A stretch of 8,611 nucleotides of DNA, taken from positions 1-8,611 of the forward strand of contig CAMWMT010000087.1 of assembly GCA_947175375.1 (NCBI GenBank). Direction: 5' to 3'. A program made the position numbers and the translations under genes. This document shows, one piece after another, positions 1-6,081 of the stretch; within the stretch, counting starts at the first letter, position 1; every line of letters starts with the position of its first letter. The DNA comes from an uncultured Clostridiaceae bacterium (GTDB taxonomy: Bacteria; Bacillota; Clostridia; Lachnospirales; Lachnospiraceae). The notes below the pieces were generated by a model that saw only the letters and a list, made by a program, of their open reading frames with translations, was not told the DNA's origin and searched no databases.

Positions 1-2
1 AA

Positions 3-65
3 TTAACTGCCGCTGATACTCATGGATTATTGGCGTTCATTAGTCCATACCTTATTGAACATTAG
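3..65 (+). pseudogene. possible 3' end of an upstream gene (partial, uncertain)
   Basis: One frame is open from the window edge to a TAG at 63-65 and reads LTAADTHGLLAFISPYLIEH. After TAG TAG the same frame resumes with FNKYAFQF. From memory, the pattern (LT..D....L, SPY..EH, then N-K/R-Y/F-x-x-F) loosely resembles the extreme C-terminus of Tn3-family transposases, but this rests on about 30 residues with stops in the middle. It may be the true tail of a gene that lies mostly outside the window, a decayed remnant, or chance. No function is claimed. Confidence 0.22.
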
Positions 66-77
66 TAGTTCAATAAG
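51..77. repeat. perfect 10-bp inverted repeat, operator- or hairpin-like
   Basis: CTTATTGAAC (51-60) and GTTCAATAAG (68-77) are exact reverse complements separated by 7 nt (ATTAGTA). No T tract follows on either strand, so it does not look like a standard Rho-independent terminator. Its position about 80 bp upstream of the ROK kinase start would suit a regulator-binding palindrome. It also overlaps the stop codon of the possible upstream reading frame. Confidence 0.5.
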
Positions 78-156
78 TATGCATTTCAGTTTAGGCAAAT
101 GTTTCTGTTATCGAGTATATATTATGGTTAAAAAGCTGGCACAGGAGGATAAAGGT

Positions 157-1056
157 ATGGCAAAAACATGTCTGTGTATTGATGTAGGAGGAAGCTCGAT
201 CAAATATGCAAAGATAGACGAGAGCAGGACACTGATGGATTACGGGAAGGTTCCGACCCCTCATGAAGGAGTCAAGGAATATCTGTCCGCTCTGGAAGGG
301 ATCTATCAGAAATTTGAAGGACAGGTGGATGGAATCACCATGTCAGTACCAGGAATGATCGACAGCGGGGCCGGAATCTGTATCAGCGCCGGAAACTTAA
401 GATTTGCAGATGGCATTCATCTGGTAGAGGAAATGGAACAGCGCTGCAAGGTGCCGGTTGCTATTATGAATGACGCAAAATGTGCGGCTCTGGCAGAGGC
501 TGCCTGGGGTGCGTTGGAAGACTGTGAGGATGGTGTGGTCCTGGTTCTGGGAACCGGTATCGGTGGCGCACTGGTGAAGGATGGAAAGATTCATATGGGT
601 TCTCATTTCGCAGCCGGAGAATTCAGTTTTGTGATTCTGGGAAATGAGCCGGATCAGGAGACCGCTACGTGGGCGGGAGTCAATGGAAATCCGCGCCTTC
701 TTAGAATGGCTGCCCGGGCAAAACGGATCGATGCAGATACCATCAATGGTGAGGATGTCTTTCGCTGGATCAACGAGGGCGATGAAGTCATGATCGGGGT
801 GCTGGATGAATTCACGCGGCCGCTTGCCAGGATGATCATGAATCTGCAGGCGATCTATGATCCGGACCGGTTTGCAATCGGAGGAGGAATCAGCAGACAG
901 CCGAAGCTCCTTGAGAGTATTCAGAAGAATCTAGACCGTCTTTATGCGATCTATCCGGTTGATGTACCGAAAGCGGAGGTGACTACCTGCAAGTTCTTCA
1001 ATGAAGCAAATCTGGTTGGGGCTTATCGCAATTACCTGAGGACTTTCGGAGAGTAA
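157..1056 (+). CDS. ROK-family sugar kinase, zinc-motif-less
   Basis: A 299-aa cytoplasmic protein of the ROK (repressor, ORF, kinase) family, predicted to phosphorylate a sugar or amino sugar with ATP. Visible motifs are the N-terminal phosphate-binding loop IDVGGSSIK (8-16), SVPGMID (63-69), the catalytic-base region MNDAKCAALAE (104-114) with D106 as the likely base, GTGIGGALV (132-140), GAAGE-like AAGE (152-155) and the adenosine-site IGGGIS (241-246). There is no N-terminal helix-turn-helix, so it is a kinase and not a NagC/XylR-type repressor. The usual zinc-binding His and CxCGxxGC motif are missing: the region after AAGE reads FSFVILGNEPDQETATWAG. I chose the ATG at 157 because AGGAGG (143-148) sits 8 nt upstream and the protein begins directly at the ROK fold. 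The frame is open upstream to 22, but that extension has no family character. The gene is monocistronic, ending at a strong terminator. The substrate cannot be read from sequence; BglK-like or amino-sugar kinases are possible. Confidence 0.9.
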   Translation: MAKTCLCIDVGGSSIKYAKIDESRTLMDYGKVPTPHEGVKEYLSALEGIYQKFEGQVDGITMSVPGMIDSGAGICISAGNLRFADGIHLVEEMEQRCKVPVAIMNDAKCAALAEAAWGALEDCEDGVVLVLGTGIGGALVKDGKIHMGSHFAAGEFSFVILGNEPDQETATWAGVNGNPRLLRMAARAKRIDADTINGEDVFRWINEGDEVMIGVLDEFTRPLARMIMNLQAIYDPDRFAIGGGISRQPKLLESIQKNLDRLYAIYPVDVPKAEVTTCKFFNEANLVGAYRNYLRTFGE

Positions 1057-1080
1057 GATGCTCTTCATAAATATTCGGGA

Positions 1081-1118
1081 CAGGAGTCTAACGAAGATTT
1101 CGTTGGGCTCTTGTTTTT
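1081..1118 (+). terminator. Rho-independent terminator after the ROK kinase
   Basis: A 15-bp stem pairs 1081-1095 with 1099-1113 (three G-U pairs) around a GAT loop, followed by TTTTT at 1114-1118. It lies 25 nt after the ROK stop codon and ends that transcript. On the opposite strand the hairpin is not followed by a U tract, so it should not stop transcripts from the convergent XRE-PurM gene. Confidence 0.9.
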
Positions 1119-1136
1119 GCTGTACATATATAGTCC

Positions 1137-1247
1137 TCAATGATTGCTTTTATGCCTTATAAGTGAACCAACGTCACTCCTGCATAAAGCCACGAGTATG
1201 CCGATTGCCATATAACCGAAATTTGGCCACTTAAAAACAAAATTCAC
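1137..1247 (-). CDS. possible 36-aa ORF overlapping the XRE-PurM stop (GTGA)
   Basis: A GTG at 1247-1245 overlaps the TGA of the XRE-PurM gene (GTGA overlap) and opens a 36-residue frame ending at TGA 1139-1137. It starts MNFVFKWPNFGYMAIGILVA and has a short hydrophobic stretch (about residues 11-22). Such overlaps are typical of translational coupling, but I see no clear Shine-Dalgarno sequence and do not recognise the peptide. It could be chance or a remnant of a longer membrane protein. No terminator for the - strand transcript is evident in this 125-bp gap. Confidence 0.2.
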   Translation of the reverse strand: MNFVFKWPNFGYMAIGILVALCRSDVGSLIRHKSNH

Positions 1248-2488
1248 CAGGTAATATGCTTTTTAAAGTTTACTTTTTTGCTCCCGATTTTAATTTTGCC
1301 AATTTCGTAGCAATCATAATAATTTTTGATAAGTTCTGCCATCCGTTTTGCATGCTGTCTTTCTACAACAACAATCATGCCAACACCACAATTAAATGTA
1401 GAAAGCATTTCACTTTCATCAATATTTCCGACTGCCTTGATATAAGAAAATATGGGCAATGGTTTTACCTGATCCAAATATATTTCAGCACACAACCCAT
1501 TCGGAATAATCCTGCCTAAATTCCCTTCTATACCACCACCAGTGATATGCGCCATACCATGAACGCTGCTGTCAGAAAACAAAGGTTTGATCGACTTGTA
1601 ATATGGTGTATGTGGTTTCATAATTTGTTCAATAAAAGTTTCTCCACTTATCTTGTCCAGTTTTATTTGTGGCATTTTTTCCATCAACAATCGAACTAAC
1701 GTATAACCGTTTGTATGAAGACCATTCGAGGCTATCGCCAGTACAATATCGTTTTCGTGAATTTTGGCGCCGTCAATAATATTACTCCTGGAAACGATAC
1801 CTGCAATACTGGATGTGAGTATATACAATCCACTGCTGACAACATCCGGTTGAATGGAAGTTTCTCCACCAACCAAATTACACTCGTTTTCCCGGCACGC
1901 TTCGGATATGCCTTTCACAAAGGATTTAATTGTTTCTTTTTCTGCCTTTCCGCACACAATCGTATCCAATACAGCGAGCGGTTTTGCTCCCATTACTGCA
2001 ATGTCATTTACCAAATGATTGATCATGTCATGACATATCGACTCGCTGTATCCGTACTCCATAGCCAATTTTTGTTTGGAACCTGGTTCTTCTGATTTTA
2101 AGACCAATACAGGATCTTCTATGTTTGGATATCCAATATCGTATAGAGATGCAAAAGGACCTATGCCATTTAAAACGCGTTTGTTATCCGTTTTCATATA
2201 TACCGCCATTTCCTTTTTGATAGCATCTGTATAGGAAATATCCACTCCGGCTTTACTATATGAAAAGGTTTCGGGGTTCTTATCCCTTCCCACAAGAATC
2301 TCGTCAACTGTCGTATTCAAAACTTTAGCCAGTTCCACTAAAACTTCCACATTCGGCAACGTACCATTTTCCCATTTTGATACAGCCTGAAAAGAGATTT
2401 TTAATTTTTCAGCCACTTCTGCCTGTGTCATGCCAAGTTGTTTTCTTTTATTTGAAATAAATTCCGATATTTTTTTATTATCCAACAT
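1244..2488 (-). CDS. XRE-type HTH fused to a PurM (AIR synthetase)-like domain
   Basis: A 414-aa protein. Residues 7-66 are a canonical XRE/Cro helix-turn-helix (KRKQLGMTQAEVAEKLKIS then FQAVSKWENG and the IxVGRD-type exit). Residues 76-414 align by eye along the whole length of PurM, phosphoribosylformylglycinamidine cyclo-ligase: YSKAGVDI (77-84), INHLVNDIAVMGAKPL (156-171), VGGETS (206-211), NIIDGAKI (236-243), NGLHTNGYTLVR (255-266), MAHITGGG (312-319) and FNCGVGM (365-371). The PurM loop usually GTDGVGTK is KSEEPGSK here (131-138), so AIR synthesis may be lost while nucleotide binding could remain. I infer a DNA-binding regulator that senses a purine-pathway intermediate or ATP; a housekeeping enzyme is less likely. 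The ATG at 2488 has GGAGG at 2496-2500, 7 nt upstream; an upstream in-frame ATG at 2521 lies inside the -10 region. The gene is clearly more AT-rich than its neighbours. SelD/ThiL/HypE are related folds but fit less well. Confidence 0.9.
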   Translation of the reverse strand: MLDNKKISEFISNKRKQLGMTQAEVAEKLKISFQAVSKWENGTLPNVEVLVELAKVLNTTVDEILVGRDKNPETFSYSKAGVDISYTDAIKKEMAVYMKTDNKRVLNGIGPFASLYDIGYPNIEDPVLVLKSEEPGSKQKLAMEYGYSESICHDMINHLVNDIAVMGAKPLAVLDTIVCGKAEKETIKSFVKGISEACRENECNLVGGETSIQPDVVSSGLYILTSSIAGIVSRSNIIDGAKIHENDIVLAIASNGLHTNGYTLVRLLMEKMPQIKLDKISGETFIEQIMKPHTPYYKSIKPLFSDSSVHGMAHITGGGIEGNLGRIIPNGLCAEIYLDQVKPLPIFSYIKAVGNIDESEMLSTFNCGVGMIVVVERQHAKRMAELIKNYYDCYEIGKIKIGSKKVNFKKHITW

Positions 2489-2505
2489 TTTGCATCCTCC
2501 AATCC

Positions 2506-2548
2506 TGTAAGGTATTTCCATTATAGTATATCTATTGAGTCACTTACA
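2506..2548. promoter_or_regulatory. inverted half-sites flanking the XRE-PurM promoter
   Basis: TGTAAG (2506-2511) and CTTACA (2543-2548) are exact reverse complements on either side of the -10 box, one over the -35 and one near the expected transcription start. This placement is what an autorepressing XRE protein would use. Six-base arms can arise by chance in AT-rich DNA, so this is only a candidate operator. Confidence 0.25.
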
Positions 2549-2549
2549 A
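2520..2549 (-). promoter_or_regulatory. sigma-A-type promoter of the XRE-PurM gene
   Basis: Read on the - strand, the -35 is TTGTAA (2549-2544), the spacer 18 bp, and the -10 a perfect TATAAT (2525-2520). Transcription should start near 2513, leaving a leader of about 25 nt that contains the GGAGG site and then the ATG at 2488. Confidence 0.75.
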
Positions 2550-2692
2550 TAACCGGATATTTGAATCTAAATACGCCATTCTAATGGTGGTTGAATGTAA
2601 ATCCTGCTATCAGATTTTGTTCCCTCTGTTTATAAGGTATTTTTGTAAACAAAGAGTAAATACATTTTGAATTTTCAGATTCTGGAAAACTG

Positions 2693-2721
2693 CTGACAGT
2701 CCCGTGATAAGCGGGTATGAT
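2693..2721 (+). promoter_or_regulatory. sigma-A-type promoter of the DUF4272 unit
   Basis: The -35 is CTGACA (2693-2698), the spacer 17 bp, and the -10 TATGAT (2716-2721). Transcription should start near 2728, upstream of both SD/ATG pairs at 2759/2773 and 2862/2877. The stretch from the XRE-PurM promoter to here (2550-2692) is AT-rich and I see no gene in it. Confidence 0.6.
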
Positions 2722-2772
2722 ATGTTCACAAAGACAAACAGTTTTCTGAAAGATGGACAGGAGGTTGAACAG

Positions 2773-2973
2773 ATGAGGCTTCCAATGGCAGCTGGCGAAA
2801 TATTATACAGATTGCATCCGGAATCCGCAGATGATATACTTATCCATAAGATTATCTCATCAGGAGGAAATACGAAATGCTCGGAAAACTTTTCAGAAAA
2901 AAAGAAGCGGAACCGGAACTCTATGAAAAAAGTCTCTTTCTCTTTAGTATATTGGATGAGCTGGAGTCTGTGA
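2773..2973 (+). CDS. possible 66-aa small ORF ahead of and overlapping the DUF4272 gene
   Basis: The ATG at 2773 has a perfect AGGAGG (2759-2764) 8 nt upstream and is the first good start after the promoter at 2693-2721. The peptide begins MRLPMAAGEILYRLHPESAD, and its first 35 residues lie before the next gene. The remaining part overlaps the DUF4272 gene in another frame by 97 nt and becomes low-complexity basic (EKKKRNRNSMKK). I do not recognise it. It may be a true small protein, a leader ORF coupling translation to the next gene, or the 5' piece of a gene whose original stop was lost by frameshift. The SD and promoter are good; conservation is unknown. Confidence 0.4.
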   Translation: MRLPMAAGEILYRLHPESADDILIHKIISSGGNTKCSENFSEKKKRNRNSMKKVSFSLVYWMSWSL

Positions 2974-4148
2974 TGAATGTCTTCTGTGAGGCATTCGGCG
3001 TAGATGCTTCCAGTGGCGTCGGCAATACACTGGAACTGAACAATGGAGACATAAAGATCAATCTTCTGGTCATCAGCGAGAATTTGGATGACGAGGCGAA
3101 AGCTTTCGTCAAGGATCAGCGGGACCGTGTACGCAGCCATTTTATGCAGATCGAGACCGCACATACCGGTGTGAGAACCAATCTGTTCTACCATCTCGGT
3201 ACTGCCAAAACGATGGTGAACATCCACTATTCCTTCCTTGCGGACGACATTCCGGCAAAGCGGGCTATGGTTGAAGATCTGTTTATCCGGTTACTTCCCC
3301 CGCTTACAGGTGTTCTTCTGGTCATGGATCAGACGGATGCTGTCTTCTGTGCGGGAGAAGACGGAAGCAGAAAACTGATCCTGTCCGAAACCGGCGAAAG
3401 TGATTTTGATATTTACCTGCCCAAGCTAGGTCCTGACCTATCGGAAATCTATGATGACATCCCCGCCGAAAATCTGGAACGCAGGAACCGCAGCCGGGAG
3501 GTGCTGAAGAAATATGGTATTCATATTCCCCCTCTCTATCCTTTTATCGAATCGGAAGCCGAGGCGGTCATCCGGACTCCTGAAGAGATCGCAAAGCGAG
3601 CCTTTGCGCTGATGGCAGTGGCTCTGTATTCGGAATGTATGGTTGGTGACGGATTAAGCCCCGAAGAAGCGTGGGATTTTATCCGGGCACGGACTGAGGA
3701 TTTTGGAGCAAATGATCCCGATGCCGGATTTTTCTCACCAAAAGAATGGGAATATCTGCATGATCCGGATTCTACGGAGCTTCAGCGGATCAACGGAACC
3801 TGGCAGTACGAGAATCTATATGTGATGGAGTGGGCTCTTGGACTTGTGGACACGCTGGACTTTCCGGACCACTACTGTGATGTGCCGCTGACGGTCCGGC
3901 TTTTGAAAAAATGCTCCTGTGTAGAAGATATTCTGGCTATCTCAAAGCCGCGTTCTGCAGCAGAGCTTCTGGACGCCTGCGATCTGATCTTCTGCCTGGA
4001 CTGGGCATGTGTGGATGCCCGCCTGTACCAGTTTGCTGCGCCTGCAGGCATGGACGGCGGTGTCGTACAGGAACGGCACAAATCCCTGAACTGGCTCATC
4101 GGCTATGGAGATTCCAATCCGTGGGATGAAGTGACGACTGATACGTAA
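2877..4148 (+). CDS. DUF4272 domain-containing protein
   Basis: A 423-aa soluble protein of unknown function. The C-terminal half (about 205-423) has the hallmarks of DUF4272: the RSREVLKKYGI start (205-215), IRTPEEIAKRAFAL (232-245), FFSPKEWEYL (285-294), ENLYVMEWALGLV (312-324) and the family-typical tail ERHKSLNWLIGYG (399-411) ending in DEVTTDT. The N-terminal about 200 residues form a separate mixed alpha/beta region that I cannot assign; it opens with a charged segment (LGKLFRKKEAEPE). No signal peptide or membrane segment is evident. The start at 2877 is set by AGGAGG (2862-2867), 9 nt upstream. The gene is preceded by a small overlapping ORF and followed by a shared bidirectional terminator, so it is the last gene of its unit. 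No function has been established for this domain that I know of, and the context gives none. Confidence 0.85.
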   Translation: MLGKLFRKKEAEPELYEKSLFLFSILDELESVMNVFCEAFGVDASSGVGNTLELNNGDIKINLLVISENLDDEAKAFVKDQRDRVRSHFMQIETAHTGVRTNLFYHLGTAKTMVNIHYSFLADDIPAKRAMVEDLFIRLLPPLTGVLLVMDQTDAVFCAGEDGSRKLILSETGESDFDIYLPKLGPDLSEIYDDIPAENLERRNRSREVLKKYGIHIPPLYPFIESEAEAVIRTPEEIAKRAFALMAVALYSECMVGDGLSPEEAWDFIRARTEDFGANDPDAGFFSPKEWEYLHDPDSTELQRINGTWQYENLYVMEWALGLVDTLDFPDHYCDVPLTVRLLKKCSCVEDILAISKPRSAAELLDACDLIFCLDWACVDARLYQFAAPAGMDGGVVQERHKSLNWLIGYGDSNPWDEVTTDT

Positions 4149-4152
4149 GCAC

Positions 4153-4199
4153 AAAAAGGGGATGTCGGGATTGCATTTTCCGATATCCCCTCTCTTTTA
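4153..4199. terminator. bidirectional Rho-independent terminator between convergent genes
   Basis: A GGGGATGTCGG/CCGATATCCCC stem (4158-4190, extendable inward by G-U and A-T pairs) is preceded by AAAAA (4153-4157) and followed by TCTCTTTTATT. It therefore has a U tract in both directions. It lies between the DUF4272 stop (4148) and the - strand AAA/nuclease stop (4200), and serves both transcripts. Confidence 0.9.
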
Positions 4200-5906
4200 T
4201 TATCTGTCCATTTTTACCATGCAGGCATTTCTGCGGCAGGCGATGCCGTACTTCAGGATCGTGGTCATTCCCTCGTCAATCAACCGGTCTGCATATCTTT
4301 TCTCTTCAATTTGTTCAAGTGCCTCCTGACAGCTGGCTTCCAGATTCGGGCTTTCCGCATATTTTAGCTCAATGACGATACCAGTGTCCTCGTCGGTCAA
4401 TTCAATCTGAATATCGCTGTACCCGGTTCCGGACTCGGCACTGGACCGGACGATCCAGTCTTCCCGATGGCTCAGAAGGCCCAGCAGGATGCCATGGTAG
4501 AAGTTTTCTTTTTTATTTTTGCGCACGGCGGTATCCCGGATGCTGATGGTCTTTTTTAGATAAGCAGTAAACCGGCGCTCGATCTCTTCCGCGTCTCCCT
4601 TTTGGAAAGCCTCACAGAAAGCGTCCAGCGCAGACGTGTCTTTTCGTGCTTCTTCCTGGAACCAGGTGAGGATCTGTTCGGTGAAAATCATACGGATCTC
4701 GCGGTTGGGGATGACAAGCTCATAGGTGTTCAGGTCGATCTCCCGGTATTTTGTCAGGTAGCCGGTTGTGAAGAGGACGCTCCAGATATTGTCCAGGCTG
4801 TCATACAATTCCCGATAAGTCAGTTCCTCGTTGATCTTTTTCGTGATGCAGGCACCGCTCACCAGCTCTCCAAGCTCCTGCCGGGTCCGGGGCGTTGCTT
4901 TCTCGAGGAGCGTACGCAGAATGGTGTTGCCGCTGGAATTAATCCAGAAAGCTCTGGGGCGTGTGTCTGGGTCAGTCCGAAGCTGGTCTGTATAGTTGAT
5001 CACATCCCAGGGACAGTATACATCAGCTTTTCCGAAACGATAGCCGTCATACCATTCTTTTATCAGCGAATGCTTCTCGCTGAGTCTATAGTATTCCAGC
5101 ATAGCCTTGACTTCTGTATCGGAAAAACCGAAATGTTCATCAAACTGAATATTGGTAATGGACAGGATTTTGAAATTGTTCAGTCCGGTAAAGATACTTT
5201 CTTTTGCAATGCGCAGGCATCCGGTCAATACAGCAAAGTAGAGGTTTTCATTAGTCTTTAACACCTGTCCGAACAGACCACGGATCAGGCTGACCATCTC
5301 GTCATAGTATCCGTGCTGCTGTGCCTTGTCCAGAGGTACATCGTATTCATCGATGAGAAGGATCACTTTCTGTCCATAATGCTTGCAGAGGAGAAAAGAC
5401 AGATTTTTCAGGCTGTTTACCAGTGTATCTTTTGACATATGGAACACCTGCTGGCCGCTGGTGTCAATTTTGATCAGCTGGGAGTATTGATCTTTCTCCT
5501 TAATGGAAAGTCGATCGCTTTCCAGAAGAAACTGAAAACGCAGCGCTTCGCTTCCGATGACAGAGCAAAGTGCCGCCTGTGCATCGTTGTATTCCAGGGC
5601 GTCCACGCCCTTCAACGTGATGGAGATCACCGGGAATTTCCCCATATATTTTTCGCAGAGTTCCGTCTCTTGAGATATGGCAAGCCCGTCGAACAGACTG
5701 GCATCACAGCCATAGGAAAAGAAGTATCTGAGCATGCTCATATTCAGAGATTTGCCAAACCGCCGGGGTCGTGTAAAAAGATTTACTTTTCCCCAGTGAT
5801 TTAAAAGTTCCGTGATCAGGCCGGTTTTATCGATATAGTAAAATCCTTCTGTGCGGATCTCTTCGAAATCTTCAATTCCAATAGGAAGTTTTACAGATGA
5901 ATGCAA
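4200..5906 (-). CDS. AAA-ATPase-like protein with C-terminal PD-(D/E)XK nuclease domain
   Basis: A 568-aa protein of the widespread but uncharacterised 'AAA-ATPase-like plus PD-(D/E)XK nuclease superfamily' type, often present in many copies in Clostridia and Bacteroidetes. The N-terminus has LPIGIEDFEEIR (7-18), YYIDKTGLI (23-31) and the P-loop TRPRRFGKSLNM (45-56). Walker B is VILLIDEYD (181-189), followed by a sensor-like LTGCLRIAKESIFTGLNN (227-244) and WYDGYRFG (285-292). The nuclease core is FYHGILLGLL (469-478) then D498 (GYSD) and E513-x-K515 (VIELKYAE). All expected acidic residues and the lysine are present, and the length is typical, so the gene looks intact. The start is TTG at 5906-5904, with AGGAGG (5920-5915) exactly 8 nt upstream. 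It has its own promoter, divergent from the Fe-S gene. Neither substrate nor role is known; a defence or mobile-element role is only a guess. Confidence 0.9.
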   Translation of the reverse strand: MHSSVKLPIGIEDFEEIRTEGFYYIDKTGLITELLNHWGKVNLFTRPRRFGKSLNMSMLRYFFSYGCDASLFDGLAISQETELCEKYMGKFPVISITLKGVDALEYNDAQAALCSVIGSEALRFQFLLESDRLSIKEKDQYSQLIKIDTSGQQVFHMSKDTLVNSLKNLSFLLCKHYGQKVILLIDEYDVPLDKAQQHGYYDEMVSLIRGLFGQVLKTNENLYFAVLTGCLRIAKESIFTGLNNFKILSITNIQFDEHFGFSDTEVKAMLEYYRLSEKHSLIKEWYDGYRFGKADVYCPWDVINYTDQLRTDPDTRPRAFWINSSGNTILRTLLEKATPRTRQELGELVSGACITKKINEELTYRELYDSLDNIWSVLFTTGYLTKYREIDLNTYELVIPNREIRMIFTEQILTWFQEEARKDTSALDAFCEAFQKGDAEEIERRFTAYLKKTISIRDTAVRKNKKENFYHGILLGLLSHREDWIVRSSAESGTGYSDIQIELTDEDTGIVIELKYAESPNLEASCQEALEQIEEKRYADRLIDEGMTTILKYGIACRRNACMVKMDR

Positions 5907-5933
5907 AGCTCGTTCCTCCTTTCTTTTTCTTCA

Positions 5934-5962
5934 ATTATATAGGGAGAAACATCGGGTTTCAA
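5934..5962 (-). promoter_or_regulatory. sigma-A-type promoter of the AAA/PD-(D/E)XK gene
   Basis: On the - strand, TTGAAA (5962-5957), a 17-bp spacer and a perfect TATAAT (5939-5934) precede the AGGAGG/TTG start at 5920/5906. This near-consensus promoter predicts a leader of about 20 nt. Confidence 0.8.
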
Positions 5963-5993
5963 GTCTTTCTGCGGTCAAAATCCGTCTTGATGC

Positions 5994-6022
5994 TTGAACT
6001 GGAATTTTATATCCAGTATAAT
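5994..6022 (+). promoter_or_regulatory. sigma-A-type promoter of the Fe-S protein/symporter pair
   Basis: TTGAAC (5994-5999), a 17-bp spacer and a perfect TATAAT (6017-6022) point toward the gene at 6082. The -35 lies 32 bp from the -35 of the divergent promoter, so a single regulator bound between them could affect both. Confidence 0.8.
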
Positions 6023-6081
6023 GAATTCATGTTTTAAGAGACTGCGGTCGAAAAACAGAGAAAGGAGGCGGGTGCATATCT

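Noticed and set aside
90..125. Promoter for the ROK gene around TATATTAT (118-125)
   Set aside because: No convincing -35 lies at 16-18 bp, so I could not define a promoter.
22..156. N-terminal extension of the ROK kinase reading frame (starts at 22 or 124)
   Set aside because: The extension has no ROK character, and AGGAGG at 143-148 is ideally spaced for the ATG at 157.
1162..1178. AGTGA/TCACT hairpin as a terminator for the - strand XRE-PurM transcript
   Set aside because: The stem is only 5 bp with a 7-nt loop and no U tract follows.
1244..2488. SelD, ThiL or HypE assignment of the PurM-like domain
   Set aside because: The AGVDI, GGETS, NGYTLVR and FNCGVGM blocks match PurM along its whole length, and there is no SelD catalytic Cys/Sec segment.
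2610..3227. 205-codon open frame on the - strand
   Set aside because: It lies opposite the DUF4272 gene start and its promoter, has no SD or recognisable motifs, and is Phe/Ile/Ser-rich as expected of an antisense shadow.
4602..5261. 219-codon + strand frame opposite the AAA/PD-(D/E)XK gene
   Set aside because: It is an antisense shadow of a clearly coding frame with intact Walker and nuclease motifs.
5969..6049. Direct repeat CTGCGGTC (5969-5976 and 6042-6049) around the Fe-S gene promoter
   Set aside because: Eight bases recurring once within 80 bp is close to chance and no symmetry or third copy supports an operator.
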